A DNA stretch of 64,000 bases from Streptomyces sp. Sge12 (GCF_002080455.1 NZ_CP020555.1:7058501-7122500); one strand, 5' to 3'. Positions 8,260 to 17,507 are shown, numbered from the stretch's first letter. Numbers and translations are program-made. Notes: a model not told the origin generated them from the sequence alone.

Positions 8260-8719
8260 GCCTGCGGTCCAGCGCCCGGACCGCCGTGCGGAAGGAGTGC
8301 CCCAGACCCGGGCGGGCGGCCGCGAGGCCGAGGCGGAACGCGGTCGGCCCGTCCGCGGCGAAGGTCCAGCGCACGTGCGTGCCGGACCCGGCCGGTGCCA
8401 GCCGCCACTCCTCCAACAGGGCGCGCACCCCGGGAGCGTTGGTGGTGTCGACCCGGTACGCGTACCGCTGCCCGGGATCGGCGGCCATGACGGTCTCCTG
8501 GAAGCGCACCCCGCCCCGCAGCCTGACCTCGCGGCCCGCGCCCCCGTGCGTGGGGCGGGCCAGGGTCACCGCGCCGAACCAGGCGGGCCAGCCCGCCACC
8601 TCCTCGGCGAGTGCGTGGTAGACGGCTTCGGGAGGCGCCGTGGTACCGGCGTCGAAGACCAGCCGTACCGGCGCGTCGTCGATGAAGTCCAGCCCCACCG
8701 GGCGGAGTCGGCGAGCCAT
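8231..8719 (-). CDS. SRPBCC (START-like) family protein
   Basis: The 162-residue product matches the polyketide cyclase/dehydratase-like SRPBCC fold. It opens with LVFDAGTTAPPEAVYHALAEEVAGWPAWFGAV, continues with a curved sheet (GREVRLRGGVRFQETVM) and VDTTNAPGVRALLEEWRLAP, and closes with the long helix containing SFRTAVRALDRRLTAR. Such proteins bind hydrophobic ligands or catalyse aromatisation; no cue to the ligand is visible. The internal ATG at 8719 after AGGGGG is preferred over the longer frame to 8767. The 3' end overlaps the neighbouring convergent gene by 29 bp. Confidence 0.82.
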   Translation of the reverse strand: MARRLRPVGLDFIDDAPVRLVFDAGTTAPPEAVYHALAEEVAGWPAWFGAVTLARPTHGGAGREVRLRGGVRFQETVMAADPGQRYAYRVDTTNAPGVRALLEEWRLAPAGSGTHVRWTFAADGPTAFRLGLAAARPGLGHSFRTAVRALDRRLTARRGADQ

Positions 8720-8961
8720 GGCGGTACCCCCTGGGACGGTGACCTGAACGCGTGTGCGCGACACCATAGCCCCGCACCGGCGAGAAGTCCGTAGGGCTCT
8801 CCTTCCGAATATCCGCCGGTCCTGACCGATCCCGGACCGTCCCTGCCCTCCGGTGTCGATCTCTGGCGATCTCTGTCGATCCCCGCGCGGGGCCTGGGCA
8901 GCGGCCCCGTCCCGCGGGATGCTGGAACCGCGCCCGTCCCGCCCCGCGAGCGGAGGCCGCC

Positions 8962-11331
8962 GTGCCCGACCACCCCCAGCCCGACACCCCCCTCGCCCTC
9001 GAACTCCTGGTCCACGGAGTCGCCGGCGCAGCTCCCGGCGAGCTGCTCGGCGACCCGCGCACCGTCCGCGTCACCGGAGACTCCACCGCCGCCGTCTTCC
9101 GCCGCACCGACGACGCGGACGCCGAAGCCCACCCCGAGCGGTACGCCGGGCGGCCCGTCCCCGAGGCCTACTGCTGGTCCCGGCTCACCTCCGGCAACGG
9201 CGCCCGCGCCCTGTGGCTGCTGCTCCTGCCCTTCATGGTGGCCAACCTCGCCCACTGGGCGCGGCCCGCCACGTCCGCCGCCGACCCCGCTCCGCGCGCC
9301 GTGCGCACGTACGGGGTCCTCGTACGCATCCTCGCCCTCAGCCTGACCGTGCTGCTGATCGCCGCCGCCTGCGAGGTCGCGCTCGACCTCCTCGCCTGGC
9401 AGTGCGCGGGCTCCGGAACCTGCGCCGGCCCCGGCTCCCGACTCGGATTCCTCGGGCCCGGCGGCGGCTGGTGGGCCCAGCCCGGGCGGCGCCTCGCCCT
9501 CGGGGCCCTGGTCCCCGCCGCGTTGACCGGGCTGCTCTGGTACCTGTCGAACCGCACCTGGAGCGCCTACGAGTCCCAGCCGCCCCCCGCGGGCGCCGCC
9601 GACCCGGACACCGCCTCGGACACCGCGCCCGCGCTCGGGCGCCCCGGATTCTGGTACGGCCGCCGGCTCGTGGCCCGGCTGCGCGCCGCGCACACCGCCG
9701 CCGGGCTGCTCACCGTGGCGGTGGCCGTCTCCGTCCCGACCGCCCGCCAGGACCGCCGGGCCGGGGCTCCCGTCCTCGCGGCCCTCGGCACGCTCACGCA
9801 GGTCCTGCTCGCCGCCGGGGCCGTCAGCGTGGCCTGGGTCGTGTGCCGGCGCGGCCGCACCGAGGCCCGGCCCGACCACCGGCTCGACCGGGCCGCCGTC
9901 ACCCTGCTGCCCGGCAGCGCCCTCGCCCTGCTCACCGCCGTGCTGCTGTACGCCTGTTGGCCGCGCCCCGGCTGGACCGCCACCGGACGGCTCCCCGGGG
10001 ACCTGACCTTCGGCGTGCTCATGCTGGGCCAGGGGCTGTGCGTGCTCGCCCTCGCCGCCGTCGCCCACCACCTGTACCGCAGGGACCCCGACCCGGCGAC
10101 CGCCCTGTACGGACTCGGCGGGCCCGCCGTCGCCATGCTCGGCTGTGCGCTCGGCGGGGTGATGTCGGGCGGCGTCGCACAGCGCGTCGCCGACTGGCTG
10201 GACGGGGGAGCCACGCCCGGGATGCCGGGCGCCCCGCTGCCCGGGCCGCCCGTACTGCTGTCCTGGCAGGCCGCCGTACTGCCCCCGATGCTCCTCGTAC
10301 TGGCGCTGCTCGCGGGCTGGTTCGCGGTGCGCGGCGGGCGGGAGCGGGGCCGGCTCGCCGCCTCCGTGGCCGCCGAGTACCCGGGGGAGACACCGGACCG
10401 CGCCCGCAGCCGCCGGATCGCCGGGGCGCGGACCGCGGCCGCGCTCACCGACTCCGCGCCCTGGTTCGTGGCCGCCGTATCCGGGATCACCCTGGTGCTC
10501 GGCGCGGGCGCGCTGGCCGGAGCCTGGCTCAGCGCGGAGGTCCCGGGCGAGGCGGCCCGCGGGACCGTGCCGCTGCTGGAGGCCGCCGCCCGCGCCGCCC
10601 AGGACGCCGGGTCCTGGCTCATCGGACTCGGTATCGCCTCCTTCGTCGCCTGGGGCCGGCGCGCCTACCGGGATCCGGCCGCCCGCCGGACCATAGGGAT
10701 CCTGTGGGACGTCGGCACCTTCTGGCCGCGCGCCGCGCACCCCTTCGCACCGCCCTGCTACGCCGAGCGGGCCGTCCCCGACCTGACCTGGCGGATGGCC
10801 GGCTGGACCGGCCGCACGGGCGGCCGCCTCGTCATCTCCGGCCACTCCCAGGGGAGCGTGCTCGCCGCCGCGGCCGTGTGGCAACTGCCGCCGCCCGCAC
10901 GCCGCCGGGTCGCCCTGCTCACCTACGGATCCCCGCTCGGCCGCCTTTACGGCCGCTGGTTCCCCGCCTACTTCGGCCCCGGCCAACTCACCGCCCTGCA
11001 CCGCGAGGTCGACTGCTGGCGCAACCTCTGGCGGGCCACCGACCCCATCGGCGGACCCGCACTGCCCGGCGCGGGCCGGCACGTGGACCGCGGTCCGCTC
11101 GCCGACCCGATCGCCTACGGGCGCAGCGCCCGCCACCCGCTGCCCGCCCCGCTTCTGGGCCACTCCGACTACCAGGCCGATCCGGCCTTCGCCGCGGAAC
11201 GCGATGCCCTGCTCGCCCGGTTGGACGCCGCCGCACGGGCCGACGTCGACGTACCGGGCCAGCGGGTCGTGGTCAGCAAGGAGCGGGCAGCGCCGGCAGT
11301 GCCGGCAGATCCGCCGGGAACAGCAGGGTGA
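8962..11331 (+). CDS. large integral membrane protein with a C-terminal serine-hydrolase motif
   Basis: The 789-residue product begins at a GTG six bases after CGGAGG. The first 45 residues contain LELLVHGVAGAAPGELLGDP, reminiscent of the first strand and oxyanion region of an alpha/beta hydrolase. About nine hydrophobic segments follow between residues 85 and 560. A cytosolic part from about 570 contains a nucleophile elbow, ISGHSQGSVLAAAAVWQL (Ser near 630), then LLTYGSPLGRLYGRWFPAYF and later histidines (GHSDYQAD). Together the ends look like one lipase-like domain interrupted by a membrane domain. I know similar hypothetical proteins only from actinomycetes. The last 59 bases overlap the convergent beta-helix/AAA gene. 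Confidence 0.7.
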   Translation: MPDHPQPDTPLALELLVHGVAGAAPGELLGDPRTVRVTGDSTAAVFRRTDDADAEAHPERYAGRPVPEAYCWSRLTSGNGARALWLLLLPFMVANLAHWARPATSAADPAPRAVRTYGVLVRILALSLTVLLIAAACEVALDLLAWQCAGSGTCAGPGSRLGFLGPGGGWWAQPGRRLALGALVPAALTGLLWYLSNRTWSAYESQPPPAGAADPDTASDTAPALGRPGFWYGRRLVARLRAAHTAAGLLTVAVAVSVPTARQDRRAGAPVLAALGTLTQVLLAAGAVSVAWVVCRRGRTEARPDHRLDRAAVTLLPGSALALLTAVLLYACWPRPGWTATGRLPGDLTFGVLMLGQGLCVLALAAVAHHLYRRDPDPATALYGLGGPAVAMLGCALGGVMSGGVAQRVADWLDGGATPGMPGAPLPGPPVLLSWQAAVLPPMLLVLALLAGWFAVRGGRERGRLAASVAAEYPGETPDRARSRRIAGARTAAALTDSAPWFVAAVSGITLVLGAGALAGAWLSAEVPGEAARGTVPLLEAAARAAQDAGSWLIGLGIASFVAWGRRAYRDPAARRTIGILWDVGTFWPRAAHPFAPPCYAERAVPDLTWRMAGWTGRTGGRLVISGHSQGSVLAAAAVWQLPPPARRRVALLTYGSPLGRLYGRWFPAYFGPGQLTALHREVDCWRNLWRATDPIGGPALPGAGRHVDRGPLADPIAYGRSARHPLPAPLLGHSDYQADPAFAAERDALLARLDAAARADVDVPGQRVVVSKERAAPAVPADPPGTAG

Positions 11332-13741
11332 GCTCGTCCGTACTGGGCTCGGAGAGCTGGGCGACCCGCCCCGCGTGCCGCTCCACCATCGACTCGAAGG
11401 TCTGGCGGGCCGTGCGGCCGTTACCGAAGGCCGGGCCCTTGGGCAGCTCCGTGAAGTACGTCAGCAGCGCCTGCGAGGTGCCCTCACCGAGCCGGTACTC
11501 GTGCTCCTCGGCCTGCTGCTCCACGATCCGCAGCAGCTCCTCGGGCCCGTAGTCCCCGAAGGTGATGGTCCGGGAGAAGCGGGAGGCCACCCCCGGATTC
11601 ACCGTCAGGAAGCGCTCCATCTCCGCCGTGTACCCGGCGACGATCACCACCACCGCGTCCCGGTGGTCCTCCATCAGCTTCACCAGCGTGTCGATCGCCT
11701 CGCGCCCGAAGTCCCGGCCCGAGTCCTCCGGGGCCAGCGCGTACGCCTCGTCGATGAACAGCACCCCGCCGCGCGCCCGGTCGAAAGCCTCCTGCGTCCG
11801 GATCGCCGTGGAGCCGATGTGCTCACCGACCAGGTCCACCCGGGACACCTCGACCAGGTGCCCGCGCTCCAGCACCCCGAGCGAGGCCAGGATCTCCCCG
11901 TACAGCCGGGCCACCGTGGTCTTGCCCGTGCCGGGGGAACCGGTGAAGACCAGGTGCCGGCGCACCGAGGCGGCCTTGAGGCCCGCCAGCTGGCGGCGGC
12001 GGCCCACCTCGATCATGTCGGTGAGGGCCCGCACCTCACGCTTGACGCTGTCCAGGCCCACCAGTGCGTCGAGCTGGCCCAGCATCTCGCCGGACTCCCG
12101 GGCGGCGGTGGCCGGGACCGCCTGCGCCCCGTCCGCGGGCCGCGGTACGGACGCCGGCGCCGGCTGCGCCGCACGCACCGCAGGACTCTGCACCCCGGTG
12201 ACCGTGAGGATGCCCGCCTGCGCGGGTCCGGCGGGGCCGCCGCCCGCGGCGGACCGGGCCGCCGCCCGCGTACCGGACTCGTCGCCGGTGCAGTCCTGGG
12301 CGGCCGGCCCGTCCTCCGCGAACTCGTAGCCCCCGCGGGCGCAGCGCTCGGTGTGGCAGCGCGTCAGCGTGGTGCGGCAGCCGTCCATGACGTGGAAACC
12401 GAAGCCGGAACTGTCCGACACCCGGCAGGCCGTGAAGGTGCCCCGGCCGCCCGCCGACACATAGAAACCGGCCTCGGCCGCGGAGGTGACGGTGCACCGC
12501 TCCAGGGTGGGGTCGGCCCCCTTGGTGACGATGACACCGGTCTGGACGGCGTCGATGGTGCAGCCGGCCAGCGTGCCGCCGCTGCCGTGGTCGCGGAACC
12601 AGGCCCCGGTCGCCGCCTCGCGGATCCGGCAGTCGTCGAGCTGGGCGGTGGCCCCGTCGCTCACCGAGACGGCGGTGTTGCGCACCTGGGACAGATCGCT
12701 GTCGACCACGTCGACGCGCGACCCGCGGTCCAGGACGAACAGCGCGTCGGGCACGTCGTGCACCCGGCAGGAGTCGAGGGAGACGGTGGCCCCGTCACTG
12801 ATCCACACCGCCGGATAGTCACCCGTGCTGTCATGGATCTCGCAGGAGTCGGCGTCCACCCGGGTGCCCGGGTCCCACACGGACAGTCCGTTGCGGCCGA
12901 ACCGGCGCACCGTGGTGCGGCTGAGGGTCAGCACGGACCGGGACCGCAGATCGACCGCGTTCTCCGGGATGTCGTGGATGTCGCAGCCGGCCAGGGTGAG
13001 CACGGCGTCGGTGTCGAGGGTGACCCCGTCGGCCGAGGTGCGGTGCACCGAGCAGTCGGTGAGCCGCGCCGTGGCACGCGCGGCGATCTGCACCCCGGCG
13101 CCCTTGACCTCGTACACCTCGCAGCCCAGCGCCTCCAGCCCGGACCCCTCCCCGGTGACCCCGATGCCCGCGCCGGTGGCGTGGTGGATCCGGCAGCGCT
13201 CCAGCCGGGGGCGGCCCCCGCCGCGGACCGAGACGCCGTTCTGCCCGGCGGCCACGACCTCGCACTCCTCGAACACCCCGCCACCGCCGTCGAGTACGGC
13301 GATGCCGACGCCGGCCGGATTCTCCACCGTGCAGCGCCGCACCAGGGGCCGCGCCCCGACGCCGCGCACCTCGATGCCGGCGGCGGAGTGGGTGCTCACG
13401 CGCAGGTCGGTGAGCTCGGGGCAGCCGTCCTCCACCAGCAGGGCGGGCGCCGCCCGGTCCTGGCCCTCCAGATACAGGTCCTGGATCACGGCCGAGGCGC
13501 GCACGGTCAGCGCGACCCCGTCGAGCGGGGCGATCCGTACCGATCCGGCCCCGCCCTCGGGTCCGCGCAGGGTGACGGCATGGTGCAGCACCAGGTTCTC
13601 GCGGTAGGTGCCGGGGGCGATGGACAGGACGTCCCCGTCGCCCGCGACGGCGAGCGCGGCGGTCAGTGTCGGATACTCACCGGAGCGGCGCCGCCACCGC
13701 GAAGACCCGCCGTGCGTCACCTGGACCGTGCCCTGAACCAT
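11273..13741 (-). CDS. right-handed beta-helix protein fused to a CbbX/SpoVK-type AAA+ ATPase
   Basis: The 822-residue protein has two parts. Residues 25-480 form a right-handed parallel beta-helix: an entry motif typical of pectin-lyase-like folds (TLTAALAVAGDGDVLSIAPGTY) and about eighteen rungs of roughly 23 residues with the pattern D/E-x-C-x-(I/V)-(H/R)-D-x3-(G/A)-(V/I). After a Pro/Ala linker (480-555) comes an AAA+ domain of the CbbX/EccA/SpoVK type: Walker A GSPGTGKTT near 600, Walker B GGVLFIDEAYAL near 664, sensor 1 VVVIVAGYTAEM and Arg fingers in NPGVASRFSRTI. There is no signal peptide, so the helix is probably cytosolic. EccA relatives act in type VII secretion, but no ESX genes are here. 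Confidence 0.85.
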   Translation of the reverse strand: MVQGTVQVTHGGSSRWRRRSGEYPTLTAALAVAGDGDVLSIAPGTYRENLVLHHAVTLRGPEGGAGSVRIAPLDGVALTVRASAVIQDLYLEGQDRAAPALLVEDGCPELTDLRVSTHSAAGIEVRGVGARPLVRRCTVENPAGVGIAVLDGGGGVFEECEVVAAGQNGVSVRGGGRPRLERCRIHHATGAGIGVTGEGSGLEALGCEVYEVKGAGVQIAARATARLTDCSVHRTSADGVTLDTDAVLTLAGCDIHDIPENAVDLRSRSVLTLSRTTVRRFGRNGLSVWDPGTRVDADSCEIHDSTGDYPAVWISDGATVSLDSCRVHDVPDALFVLDRGSRVDVVDSDLSQVRNTAVSVSDGATAQLDDCRIREAATGAWFRDHGSGGTLAGCTIDAVQTGVIVTKGADPTLERCTVTSAAEAGFYVSAGGRGTFTACRVSDSSGFGFHVMDGCRTTLTRCHTERCARGGYEFAEDGPAAQDCTGDESGTRAAARSAAGGGPAGPAQAGILTVTGVQSPAVRAAQPAPASVPRPADGAQAVPATAARESGEMLGQLDALVGLDSVKREVRALTDMIEVGRRRQLAGLKAASVRRHLVFTGSPGTGKTTVARLYGEILASLGVLERGHLVEVSRVDLVGEHIGSTAIRTQEAFDRARGGVLFIDEAYALAPEDSGRDFGREAIDTLVKLMEDHRDAVVVIVAGYTAEMERFLTVNPGVASRFSRTITFGDYGPEELLRIVEQQAEEHEYRLGEGTSQALLTYFTELPKGPAFGNGRTARQTFESMVERHAGRVAQLSEPSTDELTLLFPADLPALPALPAPC

Positions 13742-13878
13742 GGTGCTGTCGTGCCCCCACCCTCGTACTCGCGCTGCCGATACGACCGAAGCCACTGAAG
13801 TCTGACGTCACCGAAGTAACTGGAGAGACCGATCCGGCGGCTCCACCGTAGCGCGCGCGGAGCCGATGAGCTGCCAGG

Positions 13879-14490
13879 TCAACTCCCCGCACCCGCTCGA
13901 CCCCAGTCCGGCCCGGTGGCGGCCCAGGCCCGGTCCAGACGTATGTACCGCCGATGCATGAGCCGCCGTACGACCAGCCGCCGCACCGTCTCTCCCAGCG
14001 CGGCCACGCAGATCGCGGCGGCCAGGCCCGCCATCCCCGCGTGGAACACGGCCGAGGACGGGTCGAGCGGCTGCCCGACCACCCGGCCGCGCGCATCGGT
14101 CCAGATCCGGAACCGGTCGCCGGGCAGCGGCGGTTCCTCCGCGGCCGGCACCGTGCCCTGGTGGCTGCTGCCGTCCGGCGCGGTCCACACGGCCACGATC
14201 TGCGTACGGTGCGGGGCCGTCCGCTGTGCCGACGGGTCGTCGGCCGGGCCCCCGGCCGGCTCCGACTCCGACTCCGCGGCCGGCCGGACCACCACCGCCG
14301 GTACGAGATGACGGTCCTGCCGCTGCTCGTGCGCGGCCTGCTGGAGCGTGCCGTCCACCTGAAGGCCCGCGACGCAGCCGACGGCCGGAGCCACCACCAG
14401 GACGCACACCAGCGCGGCGAACGCCACCCACGCCTCGAAGAGATCGGTCGGCCGGCGCAGCGGATTGCGCCGCCAACGCCACACACCCAT
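13879..14490 (-). CDS. Rv1733c-like membrane protein with two transmembrane segments
   Basis: The 203-residue product starts MGVWRWRRNPLRRPTDLFEA. A first membrane segment lies near 22-45 and a second near 150-172. Between them an extracytoplasmic domain of about 100 residues contains IVAVWTAPDGSSHQGTVP and GDRFRIWTDARGRVVGQP. Topology and the GDRFRIWTD signature fit the actinobacterial Rv1733c family; Rv1733c is a dormancy-regulon antigen of M. tuberculosis of unknown function. The ATG follows GGACAG. The gene lies 137 bp upstream of the beta-helix/AAA gene on the same strand. Confidence 0.75.
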   Translation of the reverse strand: MGVWRWRRNPLRRPTDLFEAWVAFAALVCVLVVAPAVGCVAGLQVDGTLQQAAHEQRQDRHLVPAVVVRPAAESESEPAGGPADDPSAQRTAPHRTQIVAVWTAPDGSSHQGTVPAAEEPPLPGDRFRIWTDARGRVVGQPLDPSSAVFHAGMAGLAAAICVAALGETVRRLVVRRLMHRRYIRLDRAWAATGPDWGRAGAGS

Positions 14491-14700
14491 TGCTGTCCGC
14501 ACGGTCCGGCTCCCCCAACCTGTGCCAGTCTGCGCCTGTCTGCACCTCTGTCCTGACTGATCCAACGGCCTGGTCATGCCGGTTGGTTCCAGCCCGGGCG
14601 CGCTGCCCCTCGAAGGTGTCAATCCGGTCGGCCGGTCGCCGGTCCGCGACCGCCCGCCCCGTACACCCGTTCCGCCCGGCTCGGGGCGTTCCCGGTCGCG

Positions 14701-15525
14701 TCATGCGAGGACGCGAACCTCGTCGCCGACGTGCACCGTACCCAGCCGCACCGGCACCAGGAGCCGCCCGAAGGCGAGCGACCGGCCGATCCTCCGGTGC
14801 CGGGCCAAAGTCTTCAGCGGTTCCTTGCCCCGCTCCGTCGTCGCCTGGTCGGTGGTGGTGACGACGCACCGCCCGCATTCCCGTACCCCGCGGAAGACGG
14901 CGTCGCCGATCGCGATGCGCAGCCAGCCGTCCTCCGCCCAGGCCTCGGCCCCGGAAACCACCACATTGGGGCGGAAACGGTTCATCGGCAACGGGCCTTC
15001 CTCGGGGTGGTCCCCCTGCGCGATCAGCGAGTTGAGGGCGTCCAGCGAGGCGAGCGTGGTGATGAGCAGGGGATAGCCGTCGGCCAGACTCACCGTCTCG
15101 CCCGGCAGGGCGTAATCCGGATCCACAGGACGGCGTACGGCCGGATCATCCATGTGCACCAGGCGTACCGGCACCCCGAGGTACGCGCTGAACCAGTCGG
15201 CCGCGGCGCTCGCCGCGACGACGGTCTCGACCTTCTTCCCGAACAGCACGACCGGCTCCAGCGGACCCGGGTCGGGCACCTCCACGAACAGCTCCGGCAT
15301 ACCGGGCGCTGTCAGGGCGATCCGGCCGCCGCCCACCGGACGGGCCGCGGCCAGGGCCAGCCGCGGATGGCGGCGCTGGGTCATGACCGTGCCCTCGGGG
15401 TCGATCAGCGCCCAACGCCGGTCCTCGGACAGACCCCAGGGCTCCACGGCCACCTCGTCGGGAGCGGTCCCCGCTACCGATTTGACGGGATGGATGTGGA
15501 GCGCCTGCACGTGCAAGTTCGACAT
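14701..15525 (-). CDS. MOSC domain protein (mARC/YcbX-like molybdenum cofactor protein)
   Basis: The 274-residue protein has the MOSC N-terminal beta-barrel (LHIHPVKSVAGTAPDEVAV, DRRWALIDPEGTVMTQR) and the MOSC domain proper (MNRFRPNVVVSGAEAWAEDGW). A conserved Cys in VRECGRCVVTTTDQ is the likely molybdenum ligand in the mARC/YcbX group, which reduces N-hydroxylated compounds. A full molybdate import locus lies elsewhere in the window (54.7-58.3 kb) and would supply the metal. The redox partner is not adjacent. The start is the ATG at 15525. Confidence 0.88.
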   Translation of the reverse strand: MSNLHVQALHIHPVKSVAGTAPDEVAVEPWGLSEDRRWALIDPEGTVMTQRRHPRLALAAARPVGGGRIALTAPGMPELFVEVPDPGPLEPVVLFGKKVETVVAASAAADWFSAYLGVPVRLVHMDDPAVRRPVDPDYALPGETVSLADGYPLLITTLASLDALNSLIAQGDHPEEGPLPMNRFRPNVVVSGAEAWAEDGWLRIAIGDAVFRGVRECGRCVVTTTDQATTERGKEPLKTLARHRRIGRSLAFGRLLVPVRLGTVHVGDEVRVLA

Positions 15526-15572
15526 GGGGGCATCCTGCCAGCCCCTCCGCCGCCCCGCGTCTCAGAGCCCCC

Positions 15573-16082
15573 TCAGTAGCCGCGTCCCTGGTAGGGGCGG
15601 CCGTACGGGTCCTCGTACGAGGCGGCCGGTACCGGTGCGGGCACCTGCATCGGACGCGGTGCGGCCGGACGCATGGCCTCGTACCCGGTGGCCATGGCCG
15701 CCGGACGGGGCTGCTGCGGCTGGGGCTGCGGGACGTACCCGCCGCGGGCCGCCATCGGCTGCTGCTGCGGGATGTACGGGGCCGGTGCCTGCTGCAGCGG
15801 CATCGGCTGAGGGGCCGACTGCTGCTGGTACGGGTAGCCGTAGCCGTAGCTCTGCTGCTGCTGGGGCTGAGCCGGCGGCAGCGCGGGCAACGACGAGGCG
15901 AGAGCGGGCAGGTAACCGCCGCTCGAGTATCCGGCACTCGGGGACTCGTAAGCGGCCGGGACGCGGATCGGGGCGATCTGCGGGGTGCCGCGTTCGGCGA
16001 CGAGGGAGTCGTAGATGGGGGTGTCCGGGAAGGAGGGCGCGGAGTAGTAACCGCCGCCATAAGTGGAGCGGGGGGAGGTCAT
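15573..16082 (-). CDS. Q/P/Y-rich low-complexity protein (DUF6643-like)
   Basis: The 169-residue product is almost entirely low complexity, rich in Gln, Pro, Tyr, Ala and Gly. It starts MTSPRSTYGGGYYSAPSFPD, has a short ordered stretch near 20-50 (IYDSLVAERGTPQIAPIRVP), then poly-Gln/Pro segments and ends GRPYQGRGY. From memory it matches a Streptomyces family called DUF6643; its function is unknown. It has no signal peptide or membrane segment. The leader is very short, with a candidate promoter directly upstream at 16090-16118. Confidence 0.7.
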   Translation of the reverse strand: MTSPRSTYGGGYYSAPSFPDTPIYDSLVAERGTPQIAPIRVPAAYESPSAGYSSGGYLPALASSLPALPPAQPQQQQSYGYGYPYQQQSAPQPMPLQQAPAPYIPQQQPMAARGGYVPQPQPQQPRPAAMATGYEAMRPAAPRPMQVPAPVPAASYEDPYGRPYQGRGY

Positions 16083-16089
16083 GGGACCT

Positions 16090-16118
16090 AAGTTAAGCCC
16101 ACGACTTCACCGGGTCCA
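16090..16118 (-). promoter_or_regulatory. candidate promoter of the Q/P-rich protein gene
   Basis: On the minus strand TGGACC (16113-16118) and TAACTT (16090-16095) are separated by 17 bases, a fair match to the -35 and -10 of HrdB-type promoters. Transcription would start within about seven bases of the ATG at 16082. Confidence 0.4.
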
Positions 16119-16139
16119 TAGCGAGGTGTCGTCAACACC

Positions 16140-16169
16140 GCCCTGACCTGCATATTCGCAGGTCAGGGC
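16140..16169 (-). terminator. strong hairpin terminator downstream of the glycosyltransferase gene
   Basis: A perfect 12-bp stem, GCCCTGACCTGC (16140-16151) against GCAGGTCAGGGC (16158-16169), encloses the loop ATATTC. It lies 160 bp past the stop of the minus-strand glycosyltransferase and just before the promoter of the next minus-strand gene, so it would separate the two transcripts. Confidence 0.7.
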
Positions 16170-16328
16170 CTCACCTTTCACTTGACGTTCACGTGCACGA
16201 TTCGCCACTTCCACCCCACCTTGTTCCTACTCGTACTCACCGGTTGGGTGTTGCACCGACTTCGCACTGACGTAGCGTCACAAGACGGTGACCTCGGATG
16301 ATGTTGGGCGGGGCAGCAGTTCGCCGTT

Positions 16329-17507
16329 TCAGGCGTCGCTGGGACGGGCATAGGTCCGGCCCTTCCAGGACGCACCGCGGCCACGGTAGTGCTGCACGGC
16401 CGAGTCGACGGTCATCAGGAGGTACAGCAGCGCGGTGAACGGAAGCAGCGGCGCGAGCGCGAGCGGCTGGCGGTAGTACCGGAGCATCGGCAGATAGGTG
16501 CCCGCCATCAGCAGCCACGCCAGGCCGCCCGGCCAGGCGACGGCCGGGTGCCCGGTGGCGAGGCCGGCCAGCAGGGCCGCCGGGGGCACGAGGTAGACGA
16601 GCGCCAGCCCGGCGACCGTCCCGGCCAGCAGGAGGGGCTGGTGGCGCAGTTGGGCGTAGGCGCTGCGCGAGACCATCCGCCACAGGTCCGCGAGCGCGGG
16701 GTACGGGCGCACGCTGTCGACCCGCTCCGCCAGCCCCAGCCAGATCCGCCCGCCGGAACGCTGGACCGCGCGCGCGAGCGAGACGTCGTCGATGACCGCC
16801 TGGCGGATGGAGTCGGGGATGCCGGCCCGCACGGCGGCCCCGGTGCGCAGCAGGACGCAGCCGCCGGCGGCCGCCGCGGTCCGTGCGGAGGGCCGGTTGA
16901 CCCGGCGGAAGGGGTAGAGCTGCGCGAAGAAGTACACGAAGGCCGGTACGACGAGCCGCTCCCAGAGGCCGACCACCCGCAAACGGGCCATCTGGGAGAC
17001 GAGGTCGAGGTCGGCGGAGGTCGCGGCGGCGACCAGTTCGCGCAGACTGTCGGGTTCGTGCGCGATGTCGGCATCGGTGAGGAGGAGGAAGTCGGGCTCC
17101 GTGGCGTGCGCGGTACGGGCGATCGCGATGCCGTGCCGCAGCGCCCACAGCTTGCCGGTCCAGCCGGGGGCGGGGTCGCCGGGGGAGACGACGGTGAGCG
17201 GGAGCCCGGGGTGCTCGGCGGCGAGCCGGCGCGCGAGCTCGCCGGTGCCGTCCGTGCTGCCGTCGTCGACGAGGAGGACCTCGGCCGCGCCGGGATAGTC
17301 CTGGGCGATCAGCGAGGGCAGGCTCCGGGGCAGCACCTCGGCCTCGTCCCTGGCGGGGACGACGATCGCGACGGACGGCCAGCGGGTGGGGGCGGTGCGG
17401 GGCGGGAGGCGGACGTCGGTCCGCCAGAACATGCCCTGGGCGAAGGTGAGCCAGAGCCAGGCGGCGAGTGAGGCGTAGGCCGCGCAGGCGGCGGTGACGA
17501 TGCCCAT
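16329..17507 (-). CDS. HpnB-like membrane glycosyltransferase, family 2
   Basis: The 392-residue product begins MGIVTAACAAYASLAAWLW, a membrane segment. A GT2 domain follows: SVAIVVPARDEAEVLPRSL, LLVDDGSTDGTGELA, WTGKLWALRHG, LLTDADIAHEPDS and a VIDDVSLARAVQRSGG loop. C-terminal hydrophobic segments run from about 275 to 375. Length and layout fit the hopene-associated glycosyltransferase HpnB family, although no hopanoid genes are nearby. The frame runs open to 18320 through repeat DNA, giving a His/Pro/Arg-rich extension that is rejected; the ATG at 17507 gives the usual family length. Confidence 0.85.
   Translation of the reverse strand: MGIVTAACAAYASLAAWLWLTFAQGMFWRTDVRLPPRTAPTRWPSVAIVVPARDEAEVLPRSLPSLIAQDYPGAAEVLLVDDGSTDGTGELARRLAAEHPGLPLTVVSPGDPAPGWTGKLWALRHGIAIARTAHATEPDFLLLTDADIAHEPDSLRELVAAATSADLDLVSQMARLRVVGLWERLVVPAFVYFFAQLYPFRRVNRPSARTAAAAGGCVLLRTGAAVRAGIPDSIRQAVIDDVSLARAVQRSGGRIWLGLAERVDSVRPYPALADLWRMVSRSAYAQLRHQPLLLAGTVAGLALVYLVPPAALLAGLATGHPAVAWPGGLAWLLMAGTYLPMLRYYRQPLALAPLLPFTALLYLLMTVDSAVQHYRGRGASWKGRTYARPSDA

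Noticed and set aside
8566..11163. 865-codon minus-strand frame across the large membrane protein
   Set aside because: Gly/Glu/Pro-rich shadow of the + strand gene, typical of high-GC codon bias; no motif or ribosome site.
11204..13798. 864-codon + strand frame across the beta-helix/AAA gene
   Set aside because: Shadow frame; the minus strand carries clear Walker motifs and beta-helix rungs.
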